From: Ga0077548 sp035440445
GTDB lineage: Bacteria > Pseudomonadota > Alphaproteobacteria > Rhizobiales > Xanthobacteraceae
Assembly (NCBI GenBank): GCA_035440445.1
Contig: DAORMJ010000015.1
Coordinates: 1-64,000, forward strand
Direction of reading: 5' to 3'
Length of the DNA: 64,000 nt
Below, in pieces: positions 26,633 to 34,479 of this stretch. Numbering within the stretch: position 1 is the stretch's first letter; each line of letters begins with the position of its first letter. The notes beneath the pieces were generated by a model. The model was not told the origin of the DNA, did not search any database, and saw only the letters and a list, made by a program, of their open reading frames with translations. Position numbers and translations under genes: made by a program.

Positions 26633-28516
26633 TTATTGAACGATGCCGCCGCTTGCCGCGGAGAGCATGCGTTCTTCGGCGTCGTCGTACATGGCATCCA
26701 CGAGTGCCTTGAAGCGCTCATACATGAGATTTCGCTTCACTTTCCGGGTCGGCGTTACCGGCTCGCCTTCTTCTTCCGGGTCTAGTTCTTTCGGCAGAAT
26801 TCGAAAGGTCTTGATTTGCTCGACGCGCGCGACCTGTTCGTTGGCCTTGTCGATCTCTTTGCGGATCTGTCTCTCGAGCGCTGGATTGGTCGCGAGATTG
26901 GTGAAGCCGGTATAGGCGATGTCATTCGCGCGTGCCCAATCGGCCGCGGTGTCGAAGTCGATCTCGATCAGGGCAACGAGATATTTTTTCCCGTGGCCGA
27001 ATACGACCGCCTCAGCCACGAAGGGAGAAGCGCGCAGGATGTTCTCGATATAGGCAGGCGAGATCGTCTTGCCGCCCGAAGTGACGATGAAATCGCGTGC
27101 GCGATCGATCAGCCGCAGTTGCTCGCCGCGCATTTCGCCGACGTCGCCGGTTTTCAGCCAGCCGTCGTCCTGCAAGACGGATCTGCTTGCTTCCTCATTC
27201 TGCCAATAGCCTTCGAAGAGGTCTTTGCCGTGAACGAGGATTTCGTTGTCCTTGCCGAATTTGATCTGCCAGCCCTCTGGAACGGTCCCGACATCGCCCG
27301 GACGCGGGAAGGGGCCGCGCTGTCCGGAGATGATCGCGCCTGCGGTTTCGGTCTGGCCATACATCTCGCAGACATTGACGCCGAACATATGCCAGAGCGC
27401 CATCGTGTCGGCAGGCAGCGGCGCGCCGCCGGACAGCACGAGTTCGAGCTTGTCGAAGCCGAGCTTGTTCAGGATCGGCCGGAACACGGCAACCCAGGCG
27501 GCGTGATACAGCGCGTTCTGGTGCCCGCTCGCGCGCTTCTCGTAGAGCCGTTTCACATGCTCGCGTGCAAGCCGCATAGCCATGCGGTAGGCCGCGCGCT
27601 TCACGGAGGAAGAAGTACCGATATTGACGAGAATAGTGGACGCGAATTTCTGCAGATAGCGCGGTACCGTGAAGAGAATCTGCGGCGCCACTTCGAACAT
27701 CGTCGCGCCAATGTCGTTCACGTCTTCTCCGAAATGCGGCACGAGTCCCGAAATCAGCGGCAGCGTTACTGCGGCGTCACGACCGAGCACATGGCAGAGC
27801 GGCAGATAGATCACCGTACGGAGCGGCTTCTCCGTAAGGACAGGATAATGCGTGACGATGTTATAAGTGCCGGCGAGATGCTTGCCGTGCGTGATCAGCG
27901 CACCTTTCGGATTGCCGGTGGTGCCGGACGTATAGACGATAAACGCTGGTGATTCCGGCGAGACCTTCGCGGCTTTCTCCTCGAGCCAGCTGATATCGGC
28001 TGTGTCATTCGCTTCAAGCAAAGCGCGATAGCTCGACAATTTTTCGTGGCGATAGGCGAACAACGCGGAGTCGTCGATCACGACGATGTTGCGCAGGTTC
28101 GGCAGTTTGTCCGCGAGCGGCAGGATGCGATCAACATATTCCTGGTCTTCCGCGACGAACAGAACCGCGCCGCCATCCTGCATCTGGTATTCGGTCTCGC
28201 TAGCCGATGCTGTCGGATAGATTCCGAACACGACAGCCCCGAGCGACTGCGCGGCGAGGTCGCAGATCATCCATTCTTCGCAGGCGTCGCCCATAATGGC
28301 GACGCGTTCACCGGCTTTCAGGCCCAGCGCCTCGAATGCTTTCGCCGTGCGCGCAACGAGCAGCGCATAGTTTCGCTATGTGCGCTCTCGATAGATCCCA
28401 AGATGTTTGGATCGAAACGCAACGGCTGCGGGATCCGTGCGCGCACGCTCGCAAAGCAATGCAGGCGCCGTCTTCTGGCGTAGTTCTTCCGGTGTCCATC
28501 CCTGCAGCGCGGCCAT
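26633..28516 (-). pseudogene. AMP-dependent acyl-CoA synthetase with an internal amber codon
   Basis: From the ATG at 28516 the frame encodes 46 residues ending HLGIYRERT, then TAG (28376-28378), then continues in the same frame for 580 codons with a full ANL ligase: VYTSGTTGNPKG, MYGQTETAG, WLKTGDVGE. The intact ligase at 9631 reads HLGIWRSTTW at the same place, so the stop replaces Trp (TGG to TAG). Full length would be 627 residues. An ATG at 28294 could restart translation but would lack the first 74 residues. It may be a true pseudogene, a base-call error, or a read-through case. Confidence 0.85.
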
Positions 28517-28554
28517 TGGCTGGCCCTTTTTTCATCGAGCGGCGTTCAGGAATA

Positions 28555-28568
28555 ATTCTATAGATCAA
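28555..28568. promoter_or_regulatory. Probable TetR operator, copy 1 (before the ligase-liv unit)
   Basis: ATTCTATAGATCAA lies 39 bases upstream of the ligase start. Its exact reverse complement occurs at 29319-29332 in front of the TetR and MetE-like genes. Both copies centre on the palindrome TCTATAGA. Two identical 14-mers placed only in the regulatory regions flanking a TetR gene are good evidence for its binding site; the TetR link is inference. Confidence 0.75.
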
Positions 28569-28600
28569 TTGAAAAGGCAACGGGCGAATTCGCTGGCCTT

Positions 28601-29245
28601 TCAATGCCGCGGGTTGCCAATGCCGACGAGGAGGATGCGCGCATATTGCTCCGCAACCACAGGCACTTGGTAGGATTCGCCTTTTCCCATCCACGCCGAG
28701 ACCGATTTGCACATGCCGAGCAGCGCGAGCGTCATCAATCGCGGATCGATATCCTTGCGAAGCTCGCCGCTTGCGATGCCTTCGGCGATCACCTTTTCGA
28801 TGACTTTCTCATAGGCGCGGGAAAGTTTGCCGACCTTCTTGCGCGAGGCTGGCGGCAAATACTGGCGTTCGTTCAGGAACGTCTTGACATAGTCGGCGCG
28901 GTCCATCAGCGGCGCGAGATGGGCCTCGACCAGCCCGTGAACTTTCTCAGCCGCGCTGATTTCCTTCGCTGCGACGTCCGCTGCCGCCTCAAAGAAGCCC
29001 TCGACGCCTTTCAGGCAAACGAGTTCGAGTGCGATCTCCTTCGACGAGAAATAATAATAGAGGCTCGCCTGCCGGATACCGAGAACGTCGGCGATGTCCT
29101 GCGTGCTTGCGCCGTAATAGCCGCGCTCGGCAAAAACCTTCGCGGCGGCGTCGAGAATTTCGCTCTGGCGGCGGCGCTGGTTCGGCGCGGCCGCGCGCGG
29201 GCTGGCACCCTTCGCCTGCAGTTCGGGTTTGCGCTGCGATCTCAT
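28601..29245 (-). CDS. TetR-family transcriptional regulator
   Basis: 214 residues. After a basic leader of about 28 residues comes the TetR helix-turn-helix: EILDAAAKVFAERGYYGAST, IADVLGIRQASLYYYFSSKE. The C-terminal domain carries features of the AcrR/FadR-like group (LNERQYLPPASR). It lies upstream of the ligase-liv unit on the same strand and diverges from the MetE-like gene. The 14-base repeat on either side suggests it controls both. Ligand probably an acyl-CoA, by analogy with neighbours. Confidence 0.88.
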   Translation of the reverse strand: MRSQRKPELQAKGASPRAAAPNQRRRQSEILDAAAKVFAERGYYGASTQDIADVLGIRQASLYYYFSSKEIALELVCLKGVEGFFEAAADVAAKEISAAEKVHGLVEAHLAPLMDRADYVKTFLNERQYLPPASRKKVGKLSRAYEKVIEKVIAEGIASGELRKDIDPRLMTLALLGMCKSVSAWMGKGESYQVPVVAEQYARILLVGIGNPRH

Positions 29246-29318
29246 CCGCGCTTGTCTCCTCGCTCGTTCCGCGGCCGGGGACTGCTTTTTGACATGACGC
29301 GCGGTTTCGATCTATCTA

Positions 29319-29332
29319 TTGATCTATAGAAT
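29319..29332. promoter_or_regulatory. Probable TetR operator, copy 2 (divergent promoter region)
   Basis: TTGATCTATAGAAT, 34 bases before the MetE-like ATG and 74 bases before the TetR start. It is the exact reverse complement of 28555-28568. An extra partial repeat GATCTATC lies just upstream at 29309-29316, so two repressor dimers may bind here. Confidence 0.75.
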
Positions 29333-29365
29333 CCGGTAGCAAGCCGGAAGTCCGGGAGAAGCGCC

Positions 29366-30478
29366 ATGTCTCGCCTCGCGTCAGGCCGTCCGCCGTTTCG
29401 TGCCGATCATGTCGGCAGCTTGTTGCGTCCGCCCGCATTGCGGCAGGCGTTCAAGCAGCACATGAACGGCTCGATCGACGACACCGCCTTCACGAAAATC
29501 CAGGACGACTGCATCCGCGAGGTTTTGCAGCTACAGGAAAGCGCCGGGCTGAAGGTGGTGAACGACGGCGAGTTCCGCCGCGGTTCCTACTGGAGCCGTT
29601 TCGTCGAGCGCACGGAAGGCTTCGAGATCAAGGGCGCGGTCTATACCTTCCGCGACGACACCGGGCACGAGTACGAATTCACCGCTCCTTACGCGAGCAG
29701 CAAGATCAAGCGCGTGCGGCCGCTTGCGGTCGACGAGTTCGACTTCGTGAAGGCGCATACAAAGCTCACGCCGAAGATCACCATTCCGGCGCCTTCGACC
29801 ATGCACTTCTATCGTTGCAGCGATTTCGCCGACGCGAAGATCTATCCGGATCCGAAGAGCTTCTTCCGCGATCTCGGAAAGGTGTTTCAGGAGGAGATCG
29901 CCGATCTCGCCAAAGCCGGCTGCGAATACGTGCAGCTCGACGAAGTGGCGATTGCGATGCTGTGCGATCCGGCGATCCGCGAGAAGGTGCAGTCGGTCGG
30001 GCAAGACCCGGACGAACTCGTCGATCTTTATATCGATGCGATCAACGAGGCAGTATCGGTGCTGCCGGACAACGTGCGGGTCGGGGTGCATATGTGCCGC
30101 GGCAATCTGAAAGGGCACTATCTGGCCGCGGGCGGATACGAAGACATCGCCGAGCGCTTCTTCAGCCGCGCCAAGATCAATCATTTCCTGCTCGAGTTCG
30201 ACACCGCGCGCGCGGGCGATTTTTCTCCGCTGCGTTTCGTGCCGAAGGGCGTCGGCGTCGTGCTCGGTCTCGTCACCAGCAAGTCGCCGGAGCTTGAAAA
30301 GCAGGACGACCTCATGCGCCGCGTGGAAGAAGCGACCCAATACATCGATCTGGATCGCCTCGCGATCAGTCCGCAATGCGGCTTTGCATCGACCGTTGCC
30401 GGCAATCCGGTCACAGAAGCGGACGAGAAGGCCAAACTCAGCCTTTGCGTCGAGACGGCAGACCGCATCTGGAAGTAG
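29366..30478 (+). CDS. MetE C-terminal-like (core-MetE) zinc protein
   Basis: 370 residues, half the size of true MetE; only the catalytic barrel is present. The zinc ligands of MetE are all recognisable: His and Cys in GVHMCRGN, Glu in LLEFDTARAG, Cys in SPQCGFAS. The N-terminal HVGSLLRP and DGEFRR blocks are kept. It may transfer a methyl group to a thiol, but whether the acceptor is homocysteine is unknown. It diverges from the TetR gene and shares a putative operator with the acyl-CoA ligase unit, which suggests a role outside ordinary methionine synthesis. Confidence 0.82.
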   Translation: MSRLASGRPPFRADHVGSLLRPPALRQAFKQHMNGSIDDTAFTKIQDDCIREVLQLQESAGLKVVNDGEFRRGSYWSRFVERTEGFEIKGAVYTFRDDTGHEYEFTAPYASSKIKRVRPLAVDEFDFVKAHTKLTPKITIPAPSTMHFYRCSDFADAKIYPDPKSFFRDLGKVFQEEIADLAKAGCEYVQLDEVAIAMLCDPAIREKVQSVGQDPDELVDLYIDAINEAVSVLPDNVRVGVHMCRGNLKGHYLAAGGYEDIAERFFSRAKINHFLLEFDTARAGDFSPLRFVPKGVGVVLGLVTSKSPELEKQDDLMRRVEEATQYIDLDRLAISPQCGFASTVAGNPVTEADEKAKLSLCVETADRIWK

Positions 30479-30628
30479 CGCCTTAGGCGCGGGCAATTTT
30501 CGCGTTTCTAACGCTGACGGCGGGCCGCGTATCCGGGCGGCCGCCTGCGTCCCCAAGCGAGCGGTAGCTTTCCAGCGGCGTGCTGGATAGGTTGCGCAGC
30601 AGCAGCCGTGAGTCACGCGGGACCGCCG

Positions 30629-31174
30629 ATGAAGAAGCAGAAACGCTCACCCTCCGACGAGAACGGCGCGAAGGTATCGTCGCCGGAGCCGCTGTTGCGT
30701 GATTTTTCGCAGTCGCTGCCAATGTCGCTGCTGCGGGCGCGGGAATCAGTCATGCGGCAGTTTCGGCCGCATTTGCGGAAGTTCGGCCTGACCGAGCAGC
30801 AATGGCGGATTCTGCGCGCGCTTTCGTCCGCCGAATCCATGGAGGTTGCGCAACTGGCCGAAGCGACGTTTCTGCTGGGGCCGAGCCTGTCGCGCATCCT
30901 CAAAGACCTCGACAAGCGCGGGCTTTTGCGCAGGAAATCATCCGACAGCGATCTGCGCCGTGGCGTTATCAGTATCACGGCGAAGGGCCTGCAACTGATC
31001 GACCGCGCGGGCGAGGATTCCGAGCGCATCTACGCGCAGATCACCAAATATTATGGCGCGACGAAACTCTCGACGCTGCAATCGATGCTGCGCGATCTCG
31101 AAGAACAACTCGCCTCATTGAACGGCAAGCCTGCGCCGGCTGCGAAGAAGCAGGCTGCAATCAAGGCGCGATAA
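30629..31174 (+). CDS. hpaR: MarR-family regulator of homoprotocatechuate degradation
   Basis: About 181 residues from ATG 30629 (a GTG at 30608 would add seven). The winged-helix core is LRKFGLTEQQWRILRAL, then LAEATFLLGPSLSRILKDLD and SDSDLRRGVISIT, the HpaR arrangement of MarR proteins. It would repress the hpa genes until homoprotocatechuate or a related acid binds. Two operator-like palindromes lie at 34302-34311 and 36102-36113. Its 3-prime end overlaps the convergent hpaD gene by 14 bases. The C-terminal Ala/Lys tail is low complexity. Confidence 0.87.
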   Translation: MKKQKRSPSDENGAKVSSPEPLLRDFSQSLPMSLLRARESVMRQFRPHLRKFGLTEQQWRILRALSSAESMEVAQLAEATFLLGPSLSRILKDLDKRGLLRRKSSDSDLRRGVISITAKGLQLIDRAGEDSERIYAQITKYYGATKLSTLQSMLRDLEEQLASLNGKPAPAAKKQAAIKAR

Positions 31175-32141
31175 TCGGCGTCGCTTTCAGGTCGGCGGCG
31201 CGAACCGGCGTATTTGCGAATACGCTGCCTTCCTCGAACCAGGATCGCGGCGCGGGTGCGCCCCAGAGCGTCTGCCGTTGCGGGTCTTTCAGTCCCCAGC
31301 GGATCGGCTCGTGATCGGGGTCGATCGTCTGGTAATCGGAGCAATAGATTTCGATGCGGTGACCGTCCGGATCGCGCACATAAAGGAAGAAGGCATTCGA
31401 AATGCCGTGGCGGCCGGGTCCGCGCTCGATGTTCGAGACATAGCCGGTGGTGGACATGACATCGAGGAGATCGATGATGTTGAGGGGCGTCGGCACCCAG
31501 AAAGCGACATGATGCAGCCGGGGCCCCGAGCCATTGGTGAAGGCCATGTCGTGCACGCCGCCTTTGCGGTGCATCCAGGCGGCCCAGAGTTCATCCGTTT
31601 CTTCGGTCGCCGTGTATTCCGTCACGCGAAAGCCGATCGAATTGTAGAAGTGGACAGCGTCCAAAACGTTGGGGCTGAAGCAGTTGAAGTGGTCGATGCG
31701 CAGCGGACGCACGCCCCGATAAAGCTTATACTGCTGATGAATATGCGGCAGACGATCCATCCTGGCGTAGAATTCCAGCGGAATTCCCTGCGGGTCGCGC
31801 GCGCGGAGCGTGCGGCCCTGATAAGGCACTTCCGCCCATTCCGCGCGTAGTTCCTGCTTGTCGAAATAATCCTTCGCGCGGTCCAACTGCTTCTCGTCGG
31901 CCACCTTGAAGCCAAGCTCCTGCGCGACCGCGATGTCGCCTTGCTCCAGCACCAGACAATGGTGGCCGCGCTCTTCCATCGCACGCAGATAAATGCGGCG
32001 GTCGTCCTCTCCCGTGACCTGGAGTCCTAGCGTGTCGACATAGAACGCACGCGAGGCCTCCAAGTCGGTCACCGTGAGCACGACGTGGCTGAGCCTTACA
32101 ATATTGAAGGGAGGGTTGAATACGCTTGCGGGTATTGCCAT
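31161..32141 (-). CDS. hpaD: 3,4-dihydroxyphenylacetate 2,3-dioxygenase
   Basis: Type I extradiol dioxygenase of 326 residues with two vicinal-oxygen-chelate modules. It cleaves homoprotocatechuate to 5-carboxymethyl-2-hydroxymuconate semialdehyde using Fe(II) or Mn(II). Metal ligands are His in RIDHFNCF, His in RLHHVAFW and Glu in RIEIYCSDY. ATG at 32141 (MAIPASVF) is chosen; the frame is open far upstream but into hpaF in a different frame. It is the last gene of the leftward unit hpaH-hpaG-hpaF-hpaD. Confidence 0.92.
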   Translation of the reverse strand: MAIPASVFNPPFNIVRLSHVVLTVTDLEASRAFYVDTLGLQVTGEDDRRIYLRAMEERGHHCLVLEQGDIAVAQELGFKVADEKQLDRAKDYFDKQELRAEWAEVPYQGRTLRARDPQGIPLEFYARMDRLPHIHQQYKLYRGVRPLRIDHFNCFSPNVLDAVHFYNSIGFRVTEYTATEETDELWAAWMHRKGGVHDMAFTNGSGPRLHHVAFWVPTPLNIIDLLDVMSTTGYVSNIERGPGRHGISNAFFLYVRDPDGHRIEIYCSDYQTIDPDHEPIRWGLKDPQRQTLWGAPAPRSWFEEGSVFANTPVRAADLKATPIIAP

Positions 32142-32155
32142 GTCTTCCTCGCCAG

Positions 32156-32545
32156 TCAGGATTTCGCTTTCAAGCGATCGTGCAGGTTGTTCAGTTTCAG
32201 GGAAGCGGTCTGATCGATCTCGCGAACCTCGACCGAGATGCCGAGGCCGTACTGCTTCATGACTTCTTTCGTGTGGTTTCCGATCACATCGAGAATGGCC
32301 TGCGCAACCTCTTTTCTGGTCTCGGGGCTGCGGCCCGGCGCGATGCGCATATCGACGTGAATGAAGCCGTTGTCCGGATTGCCGTCGGCGACCACGTAAA
32401 GATCCTGCGAGATTGCGCGCGTGCGCACGCCGCCGATCGGGAAGGCCGGGTTTGCGACCACTGCCGCGTGAACGCCTTCGATCACATCGCGCATGGAAAT
32501 GCGCTGATCGAGATTGCTGGAATATTCGACGGTGATGTGTGGCAT
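32156..32545 (-). CDS. hpaF: 5-carboxymethyl-2-hydroxymuconate delta-isomerase
   Basis: 129-residue tautomerase-superfamily enzyme. Pro2 (MPHITVEYS) becomes the N-terminal catalytic proline after Met removal. It isomerises 5-carboxymethyl-2-hydroxymuconate to the oxopentene-tricarboxylate form. Length and N-terminus are typical of CHMI. It lies 14 bases before hpaD. Confidence 0.92.
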   Translation of the reverse strand: MPHITVEYSSNLDQRISMRDVIEGVHAAVVANPAFPIGGVRTRAISQDLYVVADGNPDNGFIHVDMRIAPGRSPETRKEVAQAILDVIGNHTKEVMKQYGLGISVEVREIDQTASLKLNNLHDRLKAKS

Positions 32546-32565
32546 CGGATTGCTCGATCTTTCGT

Positions 32566-33447
32566 TCAGGCCGCTTCGCTCTCGTCGGCCACGCCGTTTC
32601 GCAAGAGGCCGATGTTCTCCGCTTCGACTTCAATCACGTCGCCCGGCTTCAGGTAGCGCGGCGGATCGAACCGCGCGCCGGCGCCTGTCGGGGTGCCGGT
32701 GACGATCACGTCGCCGGGCTGCAGCGTCGTGAAGGTCGAAATGTAATTCAGAAGATAGCGGAAGCCGAAGATCATGCGGCTGGTACGGTCGTCCTGCCGC
32801 AATTCTCCGTTGACGCGGGCGGTGAGGCGGATGTCGCCGATGGTTTCCTCGCCTTCGACGGGCACGAGCCAGGGGCCGAGGCTACCGGTCGCGTCGAAGT
32901 TCTTCCCTTGCGTCACGTTGAATTTCGCGTGCCGCACCCAGTCGCGAATGGTGCCTTCGTTGCAGAGCGTCGCCGCTGCGATGTGATCGTAGGCGGCGGC
33001 TTCCGGAATGTGCCGTCCGGCCTTGCCGATCACGAGCACGACCTCCGCTTCGTAATCGAGTTGCGCGGATGCGCGCGGGCGGATCAGCGGCGTATCGTGT
33101 CCGACAAAGGAGCGGGGATTGCGCAAAAACATGCTCGGATATTTCGGCGCGGCCTGACCGTCTTTGTATTCCTCGTTCCGGTCCGGGTAGTTCACGCCGA
33201 TACAGATGATCTTTTCCGGGGCGGGAATGGGCGGCAGCAGCGTGACCGCGCCCGGCGCATGATCGGCCGGACGCCGCGACGCTTCTTCCGCGAGCGCGGG
33301 CATCGCTTGCGCGGCAATCACTTCGCGAAGCGTGGGGTATTCCTTGCCGAAGCGCGCGGAGAGATCGACGATGCCGTCGTTCGTGACTGCGCCAAAGCGG
33401 GTCGCGCCATCGGCTGCATAAGACACAAGGCGCAATTGGGAGTTCAT
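32566..33447 (-). CDS. hpaG: 5-oxopent-3-ene-1,2,5-tricarboxylate decarboxylase (FAH family)
   Basis: 293-residue single-domain fumarylacetoacetate-hydrolase-fold protein. ICIGVNYPDRNEE and DYEAEVVLVIGK hold the metal-binding Glu residues; GTPTGAGARF and VEAENIG close the domain. In enteric bacteria HpaG is a fused two-domain protein, so this is a single-domain form. Gene order between hpaH and hpaF supports the decarboxylase call. ATG at 33447 (MNSQLRLV); a 42-residue upstream extension overlaps hpaH and looks spurious. Confidence 0.85.
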   Translation of the reverse strand: MNSQLRLVSYAADGATRFGAVTNDGIVDLSARFGKEYPTLREVIAAQAMPALAEEASRRPADHAPGAVTLLPPIPAPEKIICIGVNYPDRNEEYKDGQAAPKYPSMFLRNPRSFVGHDTPLIRPRASAQLDYEAEVVLVIGKAGRHIPEAAAYDHIAAATLCNEGTIRDWVRHAKFNVTQGKNFDATGSLGPWLVPVEGEETIGDIRLTARVNGELRQDDRTSRMIFGFRYLLNYISTFTTLQPGDVIVTGTPTGAGARFDPPRYLKPGDVIEVEAENIGLLRNGVADESEAA

Positions 33448-33469
33448 ATTATCTCGTCTCTTCGTTTTA

Positions 33470-34276
33470 CTATTCGAAGCGGCAACTGACGGTGCCATAG
33501 GGGCCGAAGTCAGCGCGAATGGTAACACCGTTTGGTGCCTCGATGGGGCGGATGAACGAGCCCGCGAGCACAAGCTCGCCGGCTTCGAGTTGCTGGCCGC
33601 GCTCTGCCATGCGGTTCGCTAGCCAGGCGACGCCCATTGCCGGATGATCCAGCACGCCCGCCGCAAGGCCGGTTTCTTCCAGACTGTCGTCCCGGTAACA
33701 GATGACGCCGATCCAGCGCAGGTCGGTTTCATCGGGACGAATATGGCGCTCGCCAACGACAATGCCTGCATTCGCCGCGTTGTCCGCGATGGTGTCGAAG
33801 ATCTTGCGGCTCGCCCCGGTCTGTTCATCAACGCGCTGAATGCGGGTGTCGAGAATTTCCAGCGCCGGGACGACGTAATCGGTCGCCTCGAGCACCTTTT
33901 CGATCGTGCAGTCCGGGCCGGAGAGCGGCGCCTTCAGCACGAAAGCAAGTTCCGCTTCGATGCGCGTGCCGATGAAGCGATTTCTCGGGATGACGCTGCC
34001 GTTTTGAAAGAACATGTCGTCGAACAGGACGCCAGAGTCCGGTTCGTCGATGCCGAGCGCGCTCTGCATGGCTTTCGAGGTGAGCCCGATTTTATGCCCG
34101 CGGATGGTTCCGCCATCGGCGAGCTTCTTAGAAACCAGTGCTGCCTGAATGGCATAGGCATCGTCGAGCGTGACACCGGGATGGCGCGCGGAGATATGAC
34201 GGATCTGGATGCGGGTCCGCTCCGCTTCATTGAGCTCTGCAGCGAGCCGGTCGATGACTTCGGTGGGAAGCGCCAT
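33470..34276 (-). CDS. hpaH: 2-oxo-hept-4-ene-1,7-dioate hydratase
   Basis: 268 residues from ATG 34276 (MALPTEVI), which follows GTGAGGG at better spacing than the ATG at 34288. It hydrates 2-oxo-hept-4-ene-1,7-dioate to the 4-hydroxy compound. Family blocks are GHKIGLTSKAMQ, EAELAFVLK, PALEILDTR and AGSFIRPI. First gene of the leftward hpa unit; an HpaR-like operator lies 25 bases upstream. The following aldolase gene (hpaI) is not in the window. Confidence 0.9.
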   Translation of the reverse strand: MALPTEVIDRLAAELNEAERTRIQIRHISARHPGVTLDDAYAIQAALVSKKLADGGTIRGHKIGLTSKAMQSALGIDEPDSGVLFDDMFFQNGSVIPRNRFIGTRIEAELAFVLKAPLSGPDCTIEKVLEATDYVVPALEILDTRIQRVDEQTGASRKIFDTIADNAANAGIVVGERHIRPDETDLRWIGVICYRDDSLEETGLAAGVLDHPAMGVAWLANRMAERGQQLEAGELVLAGSFIRPIEAPNGVTIRADFGPYGTVSCRFE

Positions 34277-34301
34277 GATATCCCTCACTCCGGAAACTAT
34301 C

Positions 34302-34311
34302 TAACATGTTA
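34302..34311. promoter_or_regulatory. HpaR-type operator, copy 1
   Basis: TAACATGTTA, a perfect palindrome just upstream of hpaH and in front of the divergent gamma-glutamyltransferase. With its flank (CTAACATGTTAATT) it matches 36102-36113 (TTAACAAGTTAATT) at nearly every position. MarR-type palindromes of this size are expected for HpaR. Confidence 0.75.
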
Positions 34312-34479
34312 ATTGACTGCCGGCAAATTGCGCGGAGGCCGCGTTTTGCCGCGATGCGGCGGAAGATGTCGGCTCTTGTCACCGTCGTGATAACGGTGTT
34401 CCTAGCCGGATCCATTCGCGGCGCGGCAGGCCGCATCGTGCTCCAATTCTGCCGGCGTAAAATAGCGGGAATTGCCTTC

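Noticed and set aside
28376..28378. TAG as a recoded amino acid (for example pyrrolysine)
   Set aside because: Only one case, a Trp in the paralogue, and no pyrrolysine genes are visible; point mutation or error is simpler.
30478..30490. Short hairpin GCGCC-TTA-GGCGC after the MetE-like gene as an intrinsic terminator
   Set aside because: Only five base pairs, overlaps the stop codon, and the following T-run is displaced by several bases.
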